Shown: positions 35,998 through 43,829 of the stretch, piece by piece | Position numbering within the stretch: position 1 is the first letter of the stretch | Layout of the letters: each line of letters starts with the position of its first letter | NCBI GenBank assembly: GCA_049840515.1 | Contig: JASGKW010000002.1 | Coordinates: 1-64,000, forward strand | DNA: 64,000 bases | Source of the DNA: Muricomes sp049840515 | GTDB lineage: Bacteria > Bacillota > Clostridia > Lachnospirales > Lachnospiraceae | Direction of reading: 5' to 3' | The notes under the pieces: model-generated | Seen by the model: the letters and a program-made list of their open reading frames with translations, nothing else | The model's database searches: none | Told to the model about the DNA's origin: nothing | Translations under genes and position numbers: made by a program

Positions 35998-36074
35998 AAA
36001 ATTCCCCTCTTTTCTCCTGATGATAATTCAATTATATTACTTCCATTATAAAATTGAAATTCAATTATTTAACT

Positions 36075-37523
36075 TTATTTCATAAGAGGCACATTATATC
36101 GTCGATTGTATACAAACCATGTAATGCTTGTCATTAATACTGTCAATGAAAGCAAAGCTGTCAAAATACTATATGGCTGCCAGACAAGTATTACAGACCA
36201 ATCTAAGACAGCGCATGTTACGCACATAATAACTGTAATAATCAGCAAGAGCACTGTTGCAATGATTCTCTTTTTTGTCATCGGCTGCGGCATTTTCGTT
36301 TTTCTTCTGCGCAGCCCTGAGAAAAAAAGCAAAATGGCTGACATGCACAGAATAATTGTGGCAAAAGACAAAGCAATGTCCATAAACTGTGTTCCGCTCA
36401 TTTCATATGACTGTTTTAAATTCCCGTCTAATATATCTTTGACTTTTCGTACCAGACTGGCGTTGGTATTTGTACCATTCGTCAGCAGGCAAATTGCTGT
36501 TCTTTCATCTGGCAGCAAGGCCACTTCGGTTCTGAAATTGGGATTGACCCCTGCATGCTCTATCACTGTTTGCTCAGCATTTACCGACCAGCCCGCCGCA
36601 TAATACATTCCATTGGCAGCCGGAACTGATATATCGCCCTGATGAGACTTTTTGATAACTGCATGAAATCTTTCGGGTATATCCTGCACAATCCCCATCT
36701 GTATGCCCATCCAGCGCGCCATATCTTTTGTACAGGAAATAATATAACCTGCAGGTTTATTTCCGGCATAGTCAGGTGCATCATATGGAATTGTCATAAA
36801 AAAAGAAGAACGGTATCCCTGTGCCAACTGTCCGGTGGCTCTGGCATCTTCTTTGTAAACATACGTCTGGTGAAGACCTAAGGGCTGAAATACCTGTTCC
36901 CTCATAAAATCTTCATAGCTTTGCCCCGACACAGTCTCAATAACCAGTCCCAATACGTCATAATTAACGGTTCCATAGCTGTACTGTTCACCGGGAGCAA
37001 ACGCCAATTCAGCATCTACAAGAGTTTCCACAGTCTTTCTCAGCAAATCTGGCTTATTGCCCTGCGGAATACTTTGAGTGTGCCGTGCATTTGTCAGTCC
37101 GCTGGTGTGATGGAGAAAATAATTCAGTGTAACCTTTTGCATGTCGACAGATTTACCTTGATATTTTAATGTGAACCAAGGTAAATATTTTTGAACCGAA
37201 TCGGTCATTGACAGTAGTCCCTGCTCTTCCAGCAGCAAAATACCCATACCAGTAAACGCCTTACTGACTGAGGCTAATTCATACAGCGTATTTTCACTGG
37301 CCGGTACTTTCTTTTCTCTGTCTGCATATCCAGAAGAAACGTACAATGCTTCATCCTCATGAAGTATTGAGAGTGACATTCCCGGCACCCCTGATATACG
37401 GCAGGCATCATCCAGCACCGCTTGTATTGCCGCAGATTGTTCATTCGACAGTGCATAACTTTGTGCTGATGACCCCAGGAATAATATAAGTACGGTTAAT
37501 ACAAAAACAATTGTCTTTTTCAC
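36075..37523 (-). CDS. beta-lactamase-fold serine hydrolase with C-terminal membrane domain
   Basis: Penicillin-binding/class C beta-lactamase-like hydrolase secreted or membrane-tethered. A signal peptide (MKKTIVFVLTVLILFLGSSA) is followed by the catalytic domain with SVSK (SxxK, about residue 86), YGTVNYD (YxN) and a HAG triad element in IEHAGVNPNF. The last 110 residues hold three hydrophobic segments, so the protein is anchored at the C-terminus. This architecture resembles Firmicutes FmtA/PbpX-like esterases; the true substrate (D-Ala ester, peptide or drug) is unknown. 482 residues, intact. Confidence 0.87.
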   Translation of the reverse strand: MKKTIVFVLTVLILFLGSSAQSYALSNEQSAAIQAVLDDACRISGVPGMSLSILHEDEALYVSSGYADREKKVPASENTLYELASVSKAFTGMGILLLEEQGLLSMTDSVQKYLPWFTLKYQGKSVDMQKVTLNYFLHHTSGLTNARHTQSIPQGNKPDLLRKTVETLVDAELAFAPGEQYSYGTVNYDVLGLVIETVSGQSYEDFMREQVFQPLGLHQTYVYKEDARATGQLAQGYRSSFFMTIPYDAPDYAGNKPAGYIISCTKDMARWMGIQMGIVQDIPERFHAVIKKSHQGDISVPAANGMYYAAGWSVNAEQTVIEHAGVNPNFRTEVALLPDERTAICLLTNGTNTNASLVRKVKDILDGNLKQSYEMSGTQFMDIALSFATIILCMSAILLFFSGLRRRKTKMPQPMTKKRIIATVLLLIITVIMCVTCAVLDWSVILVWQPYSILTALLSLTVLMTSITWFVYNRRYNVPLMK

Positions 37524-37556
37524 AGGTTTTCCCCTTAATTCTTTTGAAAAAACACT

Positions 37557-38464
37557 TTAATCAATCTTTTCTTCGATCATCCGCCTCATCAGTGCACAAC
37601 TATTTTCAAATCCTGTCTTTTCTTCTTCTGTCAGTTCCATTTCCGGAAGCGGTTTTGCTCCTGATTCTGAGACAACACATGGTATGCTGACAAAGCATCC
37701 GGACTGACCATACGTCCCCTCTGGATTAACGGAACACATCAAGACTTTATGCTCATCCCCCAAAATTGCCTGTATTAATTCACTGGCAGCCATTCCAATT
37801 CCAAACTCTGTGCTGCCTTTGCTGAGTGCAATTTTACATCCAGCCTCAATTGTATCCCTTTCAATCATCTGTTTCTGCTGCTCTGTCAATAACTCGTCTG
37901 CCCGTTTTGCTCCTGCCCTAGCTGAGACCATACAATAATCTGACTGTCTCCATGCTCTCCCAGACAATATCCCTCTATACTGGCGGGGGCTACCCCCAGA
38001 GCTTCCCCTACCCGGCTTCTCAGTCTCGCAGAATCAAGAGCTGTACCTGTACCTATTACGGCAGCATCAATTTTCTTGTCCAAATAGTAGGCAATCAGGT
38101 CACAGGGATTCGTGAGTACCACAGCTATACCTTTAAAATTATTTTTCTGTATTTCCGGAATGATTTTATCGACCACTTCCATAGACCCTTCTAATTCTTT
38201 CAGGCGGTCCTCATCGCACACTCTTCCGCTGGCTGTAAGGACCAGCACATCCGCATCAGACAAATCTTTGTAACTTCCGCTTCTTATTTTACATTGCTTT
38301 GACAAATAAGGCGTCATATCCGCTAAATCCCTGGTTTCCCCATATTCCTTTTCCTTGTTATAATCTATCCCTACTATCTCATTTGCGATTCCCCGCAGGG
38401 CCAATGTCTGCATCACATGAGCACCCAAGTGCCCCAATCCTATTACTACCACTTTTCCTTTCAT
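37557..38464 (-). CDS. ldh: L-lactate/2-hydroxyacid dehydrogenase family (one frame break)
   Basis: NAD-dependent L-2-hydroxyacid dehydrogenase of the LDH/MDH superfamily, usually reducing pyruvate to L-lactate. From ATG 38464 (GGAGGAGCGGAA upstream): GLGHLGAHVMQTLALRG, TNPCDLIAYYLDKK, substrate-binding LDSARLRSRVG and the catalytic GEHGDSQ. Near 37925 one base is off and the C-terminal domain continues as RAGAKRADELLTEQ to 37557. About 302 residues. The nucleotide-binding Asp in GIDYNKEKEYGE supports NAD. L-2-hydroxyisocaproate dehydrogenase is an alternative; sequence alone does not decide. The upstream region holds three 32-bp palindromic repeats. Confidence 0.85.
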
Positions 38465-38500
38465 TTCCGCTCCTCCAAAGTCGTATTTGTGTTTGCATAC

Positions 38501-38592
38501 CTTCTTGAACATTAGCAGTTCAAGAAATATACCTTCTTGAACATTAGTAATTCAAGAAATATACCTTCTTGAACGTTAGTAGTTCAAGAAGT
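38501..38592. repeat. three tandem 32-bp palindromic repeats upstream of ldh
   Basis: Units begin at 38502, 38534 and 38566, exactly 32 bp apart. Each has TTCTTGAAC, a 7-nt centre (A/GTTAGC/TA) and G/ATTCAAGAA. They lie between rsmH and ldh, with no coding potential. The same unit in reverse orientation occurs at 43432-43488. Confidence 0.85.
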
Positions 38593-38616
38593 ATGCAATA
38601 AAAGTCTCAAATAAAT

Positions 38617-39666
38617 TTATGCTTTTATCGCCCAGCGCATCTTCGTGGAACGTGCCCGGCCATTTCTGCTGCACTCTTCCGCCGATGGGCGAATGACATC
38701 TATAGCAATTTCTGAATAAATCCCCTCTTTATGTCCCTGCTTGAATAATTTCTTGACAATACGGTCCTCCCCTGAATGAAAGGTCAGAATTGCCACACGC
38801 CCTGCGGGATTAAGCACATAGGGAAGTTTCTGCAAAAATTCATACAATACTTCAAACTCCTGGTTCACATCAATTCTAAGTGCCTGAAATGTCCGCTGAC
38901 AAGATTTGTTGACGGCATCTTTTCGCTTATCTCCTGTAATAAAAGTCAGGGTTTCTTCAATAACATTTCTCAAATCCTGAGTTGTCAAAATTGGCATCCC
39001 TTTCCTGTTTCTCGAAATGACAGCCGTGGCAATTTCTTCCGCATAAGGTTCATCCGCATTTTCTATAAGCATTCCGACCAGTTCCTCTTTCGTGACCTGT
39101 TTCAGACGCTGGGCTGCGGATATTCCTTTCGCCTGATTGAGGCGCAAATCCAAAGGTCCTGGCTTTTTATAGGTGAAACCTCTTTCGGGATTATCAATCT
39201 GCATAGATGACACGCCAAGATCAGCTAAAACAAAATCAAATTTACCTGTAGTCTCCACTACTTGGTCAATATTTGCAAAGTTTATGTTAATGGCAGTAAA
39301 TATTTCCGGACCAAAGCCAGCCTGCTCTAAACGTACCTTCGTCTTCTCCATCTCAGCCGCATCCACATCAAGACCGTAGAGATGTCCCCGAGACTGGAGG
39401 CATTTCATCATCTCCTTGCTGTGCCCGCCGTAGCCGAGGGTGGCATCGAGGCCTTTCTGCCCTGGCTTAATCTGCAAAAATTCAAGAATTTCCTTTACAC
39501 AGATTGAAATATGCATCCCGACTGGAGTACTGCCTTTTTGAATGACCCGCTCAATTGTCTCCGGGTATTTCTCAGGGTTTAACTCTTTGTACTTTTCCTG
39601 ATATTGTTTCGGGTGGGTTCCTTTGTATCGAACTCTCCGTTTATGATTTTGTTTATTGTCATCCAT
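38617..39666 (-). CDS. rsmH: 16S rRNA (cytosine-1402-N4)-methyltransferase RsmH, stand-alone copy
   Basis: Methylates N4 of C1402 in the 16S rRNA decoding centre using SAM. Conserved motif I DATLGYGGHSKEMM, LDVDAAEM, VLADLGVSSMQIDNPERGF, FTYKKPGPLDLRL, and the C-terminal ILTFHSGEDRIVK are present. 349 residues, longer than the usual 310 because of a basic N-terminal extension of about 45 residues (KRRVRYKGTHPKQYQEKY). The gene is far from an mraZ-rsmH-ftsL division cluster, so it may be a second copy. Intact frame. Confidence 0.92.
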   Translation of the reverse strand: MDDNKQNHKRRVRYKGTHPKQYQEKYKELNPEKYPETIERVIQKGSTPVGMHISICVKEILEFLQIKPGQKGLDATLGYGGHSKEMMKCLQSRGHLYGLDVDAAEMEKTKVRLEQAGFGPEIFTAININFANIDQVVETTGKFDFVLADLGVSSMQIDNPERGFTYKKPGPLDLRLNQAKGISAAQRLKQVTKEELVGMLIENADEPYAEEIATAVISRNRKGMPILTTQDLRNVIEETLTFITGDKRKDAVNKSCQRTFQALRIDVNQEFEVLYEFLQKLPYVLNPAGRVAILTFHSGEDRIVKKLFKQGHKEGIYSEIAIDVIRPSAEECSRNGRARSTKMRWAIKA

Positions 39667-39687
39667 GATATTTTCTCCTGCCGCCTT

Positions 39688-40371
39688 CTAAACGATTTTA
39701 TTCTGCCATGTAAAATTTCCTGCTCCTGCCCCTATTTCAAAGTGATATTTTACAATACCCAAGTCTATTTTAGAATAGAAACCACCGGTGGCTTTTGCTG
39801 AAACACAATTCCCATCAAGAGAAAATAAAAACTTTTGCTGATTCATTGCAGTAGGTGCAAGCAGAGCAGCTTCCATTCCATCCTCAAACCACTTCGGCAT
39901 TTCTGAGTTCACAGTGCAGACATCACTCATTGACTTAGATTTATGCCCTACTCCCTGTGTTTTTCCATAGCCAAGGGCAAGAACACACACTAATTTTTCG
40001 TCATTTTTTATCTCACACCTGCTCTTTGTAACACCCTTACTAAACGTCATCGCCACCCAGCAAGTATGAAGTCCAAGGCTTTGGGCAAACAGAGCAACCC
40101 GTTCTCCATAGTACCCCAGTTTCTCATCAAGGTCAGAAGACTTTTTGCCGATAAGAGCAATGTAATTTTTAACACCACTAAATTTTCCGTAATGCGCCAT
40201 AAAACTATCAAAAGCCTTAGGCTCTTCCGTTACAATTTGAATATTCAGACCACTTTCCTTGTTGCAGTCACTTATTTCGCTCTGTAATTGAGTCACAATG
40301 TCTGTTGGTATCTTTTTATCCGTATAGTCACGTACTGAGTGACGCTCTTTGATTGCCTCTAAAATTGTCAT
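39688..40371 (-). CDS. nitroreductase family protein
   Basis: FMN-dependent oxidoreductase of the nitroreductase superfamily. N-terminal MTILEAIKERHSVRDYTDKK is the FMN-binding motif; YYGERVALFAQSLGLHTCWV is the helical dimer core; EAALLAPTAMNQQKFLFSL is the second FMN motif. 227 residues, resembling putative nitroreductase TM1586-like proteins that occur in clostridia. The substrate is unknown. Next to rsmH by 21 bp; the ATG has GAGGAGCAAAT upstream. Intact. Confidence 0.9.
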   Translation of the reverse strand: MTILEAIKERHSVRDYTDKKIPTDIVTQLQSEISDCNKESGLNIQIVTEEPKAFDSFMAHYGKFSGVKNYIALIGKKSSDLDEKLGYYGERVALFAQSLGLHTCWVAMTFSKGVTKSRCEIKNDEKLVCVLALGYGKTQGVGHKSKSMSDVCTVNSEMPKWFEDGMEAALLAPTAMNQQKFLFSLDGNCVSAKATGGFYSKIDLGIVKYHFEIGAGAGNFTWQNKIV

Positions 40372-40415
40372 AATATTTGCTCCTCTATTCCTCTATCATA
40401 CTTTGTTGTTGATTA

Positions 40416-41519
40416 CTATTTAGCTGCCAATACCTCAAACTCCAGAGTACCCCGCTCAACGCCATTTACAATGAGTGTAACCAAATGGATGCCAGGGTAA
40501 TGCTTCCTTGTACTTGAATCTGCAAAGGAATGTTTTTTTGTGTAAGGCCTCTTCTCGTTTTCCTTTAAAGAAATCTCGGATATTTGAAATATCTTACGGC
40601 TTCGCCTGCCGTTTACTTTCACATAATCAATGCCATATTCCATCCTTACCCTGATTTCTTTTTTTGCCTCAATTTCAAAAGAAAATCTCATATCCTCTCC
40701 AATAGAAACAGACGCAGCCTCCAGCGCAAAGCCGCCAACATTCACACATTCAGCATCTGCAAATCCAAAAATATCCAGTACATCCCTATTGCCCTTTTTA
40801 AGAAGTGTCCGGCTCCCGTGCTTTACAATCCAGTCGGTGTACTTGTTTTCACCATACCAGTCCCTTGCAATTTTTGCAATCAGGTCAGGATGTGTTTTGG
40901 AAATATCATTTAGATTATTGGCTACACTTTTGCGGACATACAGTGACGGGTCAGCCTTCAGGTTCTCTAAAATATCAAGAACTGGCGACGGGTCCTTTTT
41001 GAAGCTGGCCAATGCTTGTCCCCATGGCAGGCTGGGACGGCAGCCCTCACTGGCAAGCCGCCGGACATGCTCATTGTCATGCCTGGTCCAGACGGCCATC
41101 TGCTGCATCATACGCTCTTCATAGTTGATGATAAATGGCCTCACCGCAAACTCAGAAGATGAAGACGGGGTATACCTTTCTAACGCTGCTATTGACAAAT
41201 CCAGGTGGCACTCATCCTGCCCATAGACCTCAACAAAATCCGGGAAGCACATTAAAGAAAAGTCGTTAAACCCTGCGGGATACCCCGCGATAACCTTATC
41301 AATGATACCAAGCGCCTGTTCATAATCCGCCGGCAAATATTTTCCTAAGTTTATAGCAATTTGCCGCATACGGGCTTTCAGCCCCAGCTCATCCCATGTC
41401 TCATCTATAACATGGTTGACAAAATCGTCGACCTGAAACAAATGATATACAGCTTTAATATTCAAAGCCAGCTCATAAACTGACTCATAATTATATCTGT
41501 TTTTTAGTAATTCTGGCAT
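40416..41519 (-). CDS. alkC: DNA alkylation repair protein, AlkC-like HEAT-repeat glycosylase
   Basis: HEAT-repeat DNA glycosylases of the AlkC/AlkD group remove 3-methyladenine-type lesions. This 367-residue protein has helical repeats with VRRLASEGCRPSLPWGQAL and SLYVRKSVANNLNDISKTHP, both typical of AlkC, and ends in an Ig-like beta domain (about 260-367) as in the long AlkC variants. The conserved Trp/Arg context near WTRHDNEHVRRLASEG fits the lesion-contact surface. With tag it gives a second alkylation-repair activity in the same region. Intact frame. Confidence 0.87.
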   Translation of the reverse strand: MPELLKNRYNYESVYELALNIKAVYHLFQVDDFVNHVIDETWDELGLKARMRQIAINLGKYLPADYEQALGIIDKVIAGYPAGFNDFSLMCFPDFVEVYGQDECHLDLSIAALERYTPSSSSEFAVRPFIINYEERMMQQMAVWTRHDNEHVRRLASEGCRPSLPWGQALASFKKDPSPVLDILENLKADPSLYVRKSVANNLNDISKTHPDLIAKIARDWYGENKYTDWIVKHGSRTLLKKGNRDVLDIFGFADAECVNVGGFALEAASVSIGEDMRFSFEIEAKKEIRVRMEYGIDYVKVNGRRSRKIFQISEISLKENEKRPYTKKHSFADSSTRKHYPGIHLVTLIVNGVERGTLEFEVLAAK

Positions 41520-41626
41520 ACGCTCCCCCTTTACTGAATTAAATTATACTACATTCACCCATCAAAAACAACGAGCAGGAAAGTTAACGATTTAGGGGCA
41601 TTTTAGTATACAAATTATAGAATATG

Positions 41627-43168
41627 TTAAGTGATATGTGTATTCACAATGTTAATTATCCGTTTTGCCCAATCCCGGTAAAAAGCTTCCTCATGTGAAA
41701 CAAGTAAGACTGTACCGGAAAACTCACATAAAGCAGCTTTTAGAGCCTCTTTTGCCTGAATGTCTAAGTGATTAGTTGGCTCGTCCATAATTAAAAAATT
41801 ACATTTTTTCAGCATTAATAGGCACAGCTTTACTTTTGCCTGCTCACCACCGCTCAGCGTTCCTATTGACTGCATAGCGTGTTTGCTTGAAATGCCAGAT
41901 TGAGCAAGGTGTTTCCGAATATCTTTCACCACCATATTGGGATATGTGTCCGAAACAATTTGAATTGGTGTTCGTGTTTCATCAAGCCAAATCAAATCCT
42001 GTTCAAAATAACCAAGTACTACCTGTTCCGAGAAGTGACAATGACCTTGCATAGCAGGGATTTGTCCAACTAAGGTTTTTAATAATGTTGATTTTCCAAT
42101 GCCATTAAAACCCGTGATAACTACCTTTTGACCTCCTTTTATACTAAAATCAATCTTAGATAAAACAGGGTAGTAATACCCAACAGACAAATGTTTGACA
42201 AGTAAATGTTCTGTGGCAGTCAAAGGCAGTTCTGGAAAATGAAAATAAGGCTTTATTTCTTTTTGTTCCAATGTTTCTATTTTGTCCATTCGTTCAAGCT
42301 GCTTCTGCCGTCCTTTTGCCATTTTCGATTTTCTCCCCGCAATATTTTTGCGGATAAATTCCTCCGTTTTCTTAATCTCCTTTTGTTGCGTCAAATATTT
42401 CCTCACATAATCTTCTCGTAATAATGTTTTCTTTTTCAAAAACTCGGAGTAAGTACCAAAATATTTTGTTATCGTATCATTATCAATGTCACAAATACGA
42501 TTTGCAATTTTATCTAAAAAAGCATAGTCATGGGATACTACCATAAAGGCATTTTCTAAACCAGATAGATAATCTGCAAGCCATGTAACATGTTCTTTGT
42601 CCAAAAAGTTTGTTGGCTCGTCAAGCAAAAGAACATCTGGCTTTTCAAGAAGTATTTTTGCTAAAATAACTTTTGCACGTTGTCCGCCGCTCATCTGTTC
42701 AATCGGTCGCTTAAGACCAAGCGCCAGTAACCCCAAACCCGTTGCCACCTGTTCAATATGTGTATCAATGGAATAGAAGTCGTGGATTTCAAGTTCTTCC
42801 TGGAGTCTGGCCGCGCGCTCCAAATATTCCATATTGTCATTGGCAGCTTTTTCATAAAGCTGTATCATTCTTTTCTCGACATCATAGAGCTTTGAAAAAG
42901 CCGTTCTCAAAAAAGTGTACATCGTCACATTTCCATCTATTTTGGCATACTGGTCCAGATATCCAACCGATATCTTAGGCTGCCAGATAATCCTTCCGGC
43001 GTCCGGCATTACTTGTTCTGTACAAATTTTAATCAGTGTACTTTTCCCCGTTCCATTCTGTCCAACGATACCAATATGTTCTCCTTTGTTAAGAGTTAAA
43101 TTTGCATTTTTATAAAGTAAATTCTCTCCAAACGAATGTGTTAATCCTTCAATCTCTAATAAGCTCAT
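41627..43168 (-). CDS. ABC-F ATPase, probable ribosome-protection factor
   Basis: ABC-F protein with two nucleotide-binding domains: VGQNGTGKSTLI, MSGGQRAKVILAK and LLLDEPTNFLDKEH; then ITGFNGIGKSTLLK, LSGGEQAKVKLC and FLIMDEPTNHLDI. An Arg/Lys-rich interdomain linker of about 80 residues (KYLTQQKEIKKTEEFIRKNI) would reach the tRNA E-site/peptidyl-transferase centre. 513 residues, no membrane part. Its 400-nt leader with a leader peptide and two intrinsic terminators is typical of antibiotic-responsive ABC-F genes (e.g. vmlR, lsa/msr types), so I favour ribosome protection; resistance spectrum unknown. The gene is more A+T-rich than its neighbours and may be acquired. Confidence 0.88.
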   Translation of the reverse strand: MSLLEIEGLTHSFGENLLYKNANLTLNKGEHIGIVGQNGTGKSTLIKICTEQVMPDAGRIIWQPKISVGYLDQYAKIDGNVTMYTFLRTAFSKLYDVEKRMIQLYEKAANDNMEYLERAARLQEELEIHDFYSIDTHIEQVATGLGLLALGLKRPIEQMSGGQRAKVILAKILLEKPDVLLLDEPTNFLDKEHVTWLADYLSGLENAFMVVSHDYAFLDKIANRICDIDNDTITKYFGTYSEFLKKKTLLREDYVRKYLTQQKEIKKTEEFIRKNIAGRKSKMAKGRQKQLERMDKIETLEQKEIKPYFHFPELPLTATEHLLVKHLSVGYYYPVLSKIDFSIKGGQKVVITGFNGIGKSTLLKTLVGQIPAMQGHCHFSEQVVLGYFEQDLIWLDETRTPIQIVSDTYPNMVVKDIRKHLAQSGISSKHAMQSIGTLSGGEQAKVKLCLLMLKKCNFLIMDEPTNHLDIQAKEALKAALCEFSGTVLLVSHEEAFYRDWAKRIINIVNTHIT

Positions 43169-43218
43169 AATATATCTTTCCTTCCTTGGTTTTGTAAAAA
43201 CAAATATCCTTTAAATGT

Positions 43219-43266
43219 AAAAAAGCAGAACGCAATCGCACACAAGTGTACGAGCCTTCTGCTTTT
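43219..43266 (-). terminator. second attenuator terminator of the ABC-F leader
   Basis: AAAAGCAGAA (43221-43230) pairs with TTCTGCTTTT (43257-43266); the loop contains ACAC-AA-GTGT. On the minus strand the stem ends in TTCTGCTTTTTTAC, about 50 bp before the ABC-F start. Confidence 0.75.
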
Positions 43267-43286
43267 GACCTAAATTAAATCATCAT

Positions 43287-43324
43287 AAAAACAAAAGGCT
43301 ATGGACAAAACATTGTCCATAGCC
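43287..43324 (-). terminator. first attenuator terminator of the ABC-F leader
   Basis: GGCTATGGAC (43297-43306) pairs perfectly with GTCCATAGCC (43315-43324) and is followed on the minus strand by TTTTGTTTTTATG. It lies between the leader peptide and the ABC-F gene. Confidence 0.85.
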
Positions 43325-43431
43325 CATTTACGCACTACAGTCATACACGGAAAATCCAGAAATAAACCCTCTAAAAAAGGGTATAGCTATCCTGTCATTT
43401 TCCGATGAAATCCTGTCGCGTTAATTTATAC

Positions 43432-43488
43432 TTCTTGAAATTCTAATGTTCAAGAAGGTATGCTTATTGAACTTCTAATGTTCAATAA
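43432..43488. repeat. two tandem 32-bp palindromic repeats in the ABC-F leader
   Basis: TTCTTGAAA-TTCTAAT-GTTCAAGAA (43432-43456) and TTATTGAAC-TTCTAAT-GTTCAATAA (43464-43488) start 32 bp apart, the same period and centre as the repeats at 38501-38592 but inverted. The second unit shows compensating changes in both arms (C to A / G to T), so the stem is kept. Confidence 0.85.
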
Positions 43489-43579
43489 GATATACGCTAT
43501 ACTCTGCACAATGTTTCATCAGTGTGGATTGTACAGAGTTAAGTTTCCTTTTAAGTTGGCTGGTTAAATAAAAGTTCAT
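43475..43579 (-). CDS. candidate leader peptide of the ABC-F gene (34 residues)
   Basis: Short ORF with a strong site AAAGGAG placed just before ATG 43579, immediately downstream of the promoter. It reads MNFYLTSQLKRKLNSVQSTL and ends in LIEH with its TAG (43475-43477) inside the palindrome 43464-43488. A ribosome stalled on it would sit on that hairpin and could free or block the downstream terminators. No similarity to a known leader peptide is claimed. A further three-codon ORF, ATG ACA GGA TAG, follows at about 43390-43401. Confidence 0.6.
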   Translation of the reverse strand: MNFYLTSQLKRKLNSVQSTLMKHCAEYSVYLIEH

Positions 43580-43615
43580 TGCAATTCTCCTTTGAGAGTT
43601 ATTACTTACGAACCT

Positions 43616-43644
43616 ATAATACTATATCATTCTACGACTGTCAA
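43616..43644 (-). promoter_or_regulatory. sigma-A promoter of the ABC-F leader
   Basis: Minus-strand TTGACA (43639-43644), 17-bp spacer, TATTAT (43616-43621). The transcript leader before the ABC-F start is about 440 nt. Between this promoter and the terminator at 43771 (43645-43770) I see nothing recognisable. Confidence 0.85.
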
Positions 43645-43770
43645 TCGAGCTTTTCATGGAGTAACAGATAAAAGCAGCCTTTTATGTTAATTGTATATGC
43701 TAGTTATATGTTAGTTTCTAGCAAATTCCCATAAGTTTTGAGGCTATTTCTCCCAAAATATCCTTAGATG

Positions 43771-43806
43771 AAAAAAGTACCGCAATCTCTTAAGATTGCG
43801 GTACTT
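43771..43806 (-). terminator. intrinsic terminator of the NifU-like/GGGtGRT unit
   Basis: AAGTACCGCAATCT - CTTA - AGATTGCGGTACTT is a perfect 14-bp stem; the minus-strand transcript ends in TTTTTT. It starts 24 bp after the GGGtGRT stop. Confidence 0.93.
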
Positions 43807-43829
43807 CCTGCATTTTTCATTTTCTATCT

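Noticed and set aside
38501..38592. Possible CRISPR array
   Set aside because: Three units repeat at 32 bp with no spacers between them; each is a palindrome and no cas genes are near.
41627..43168. ABC-F gene as a membrane ABC exporter
   Set aside because: Two ATP-binding domains, no hydrophobic segments and no adjacent permease gene.
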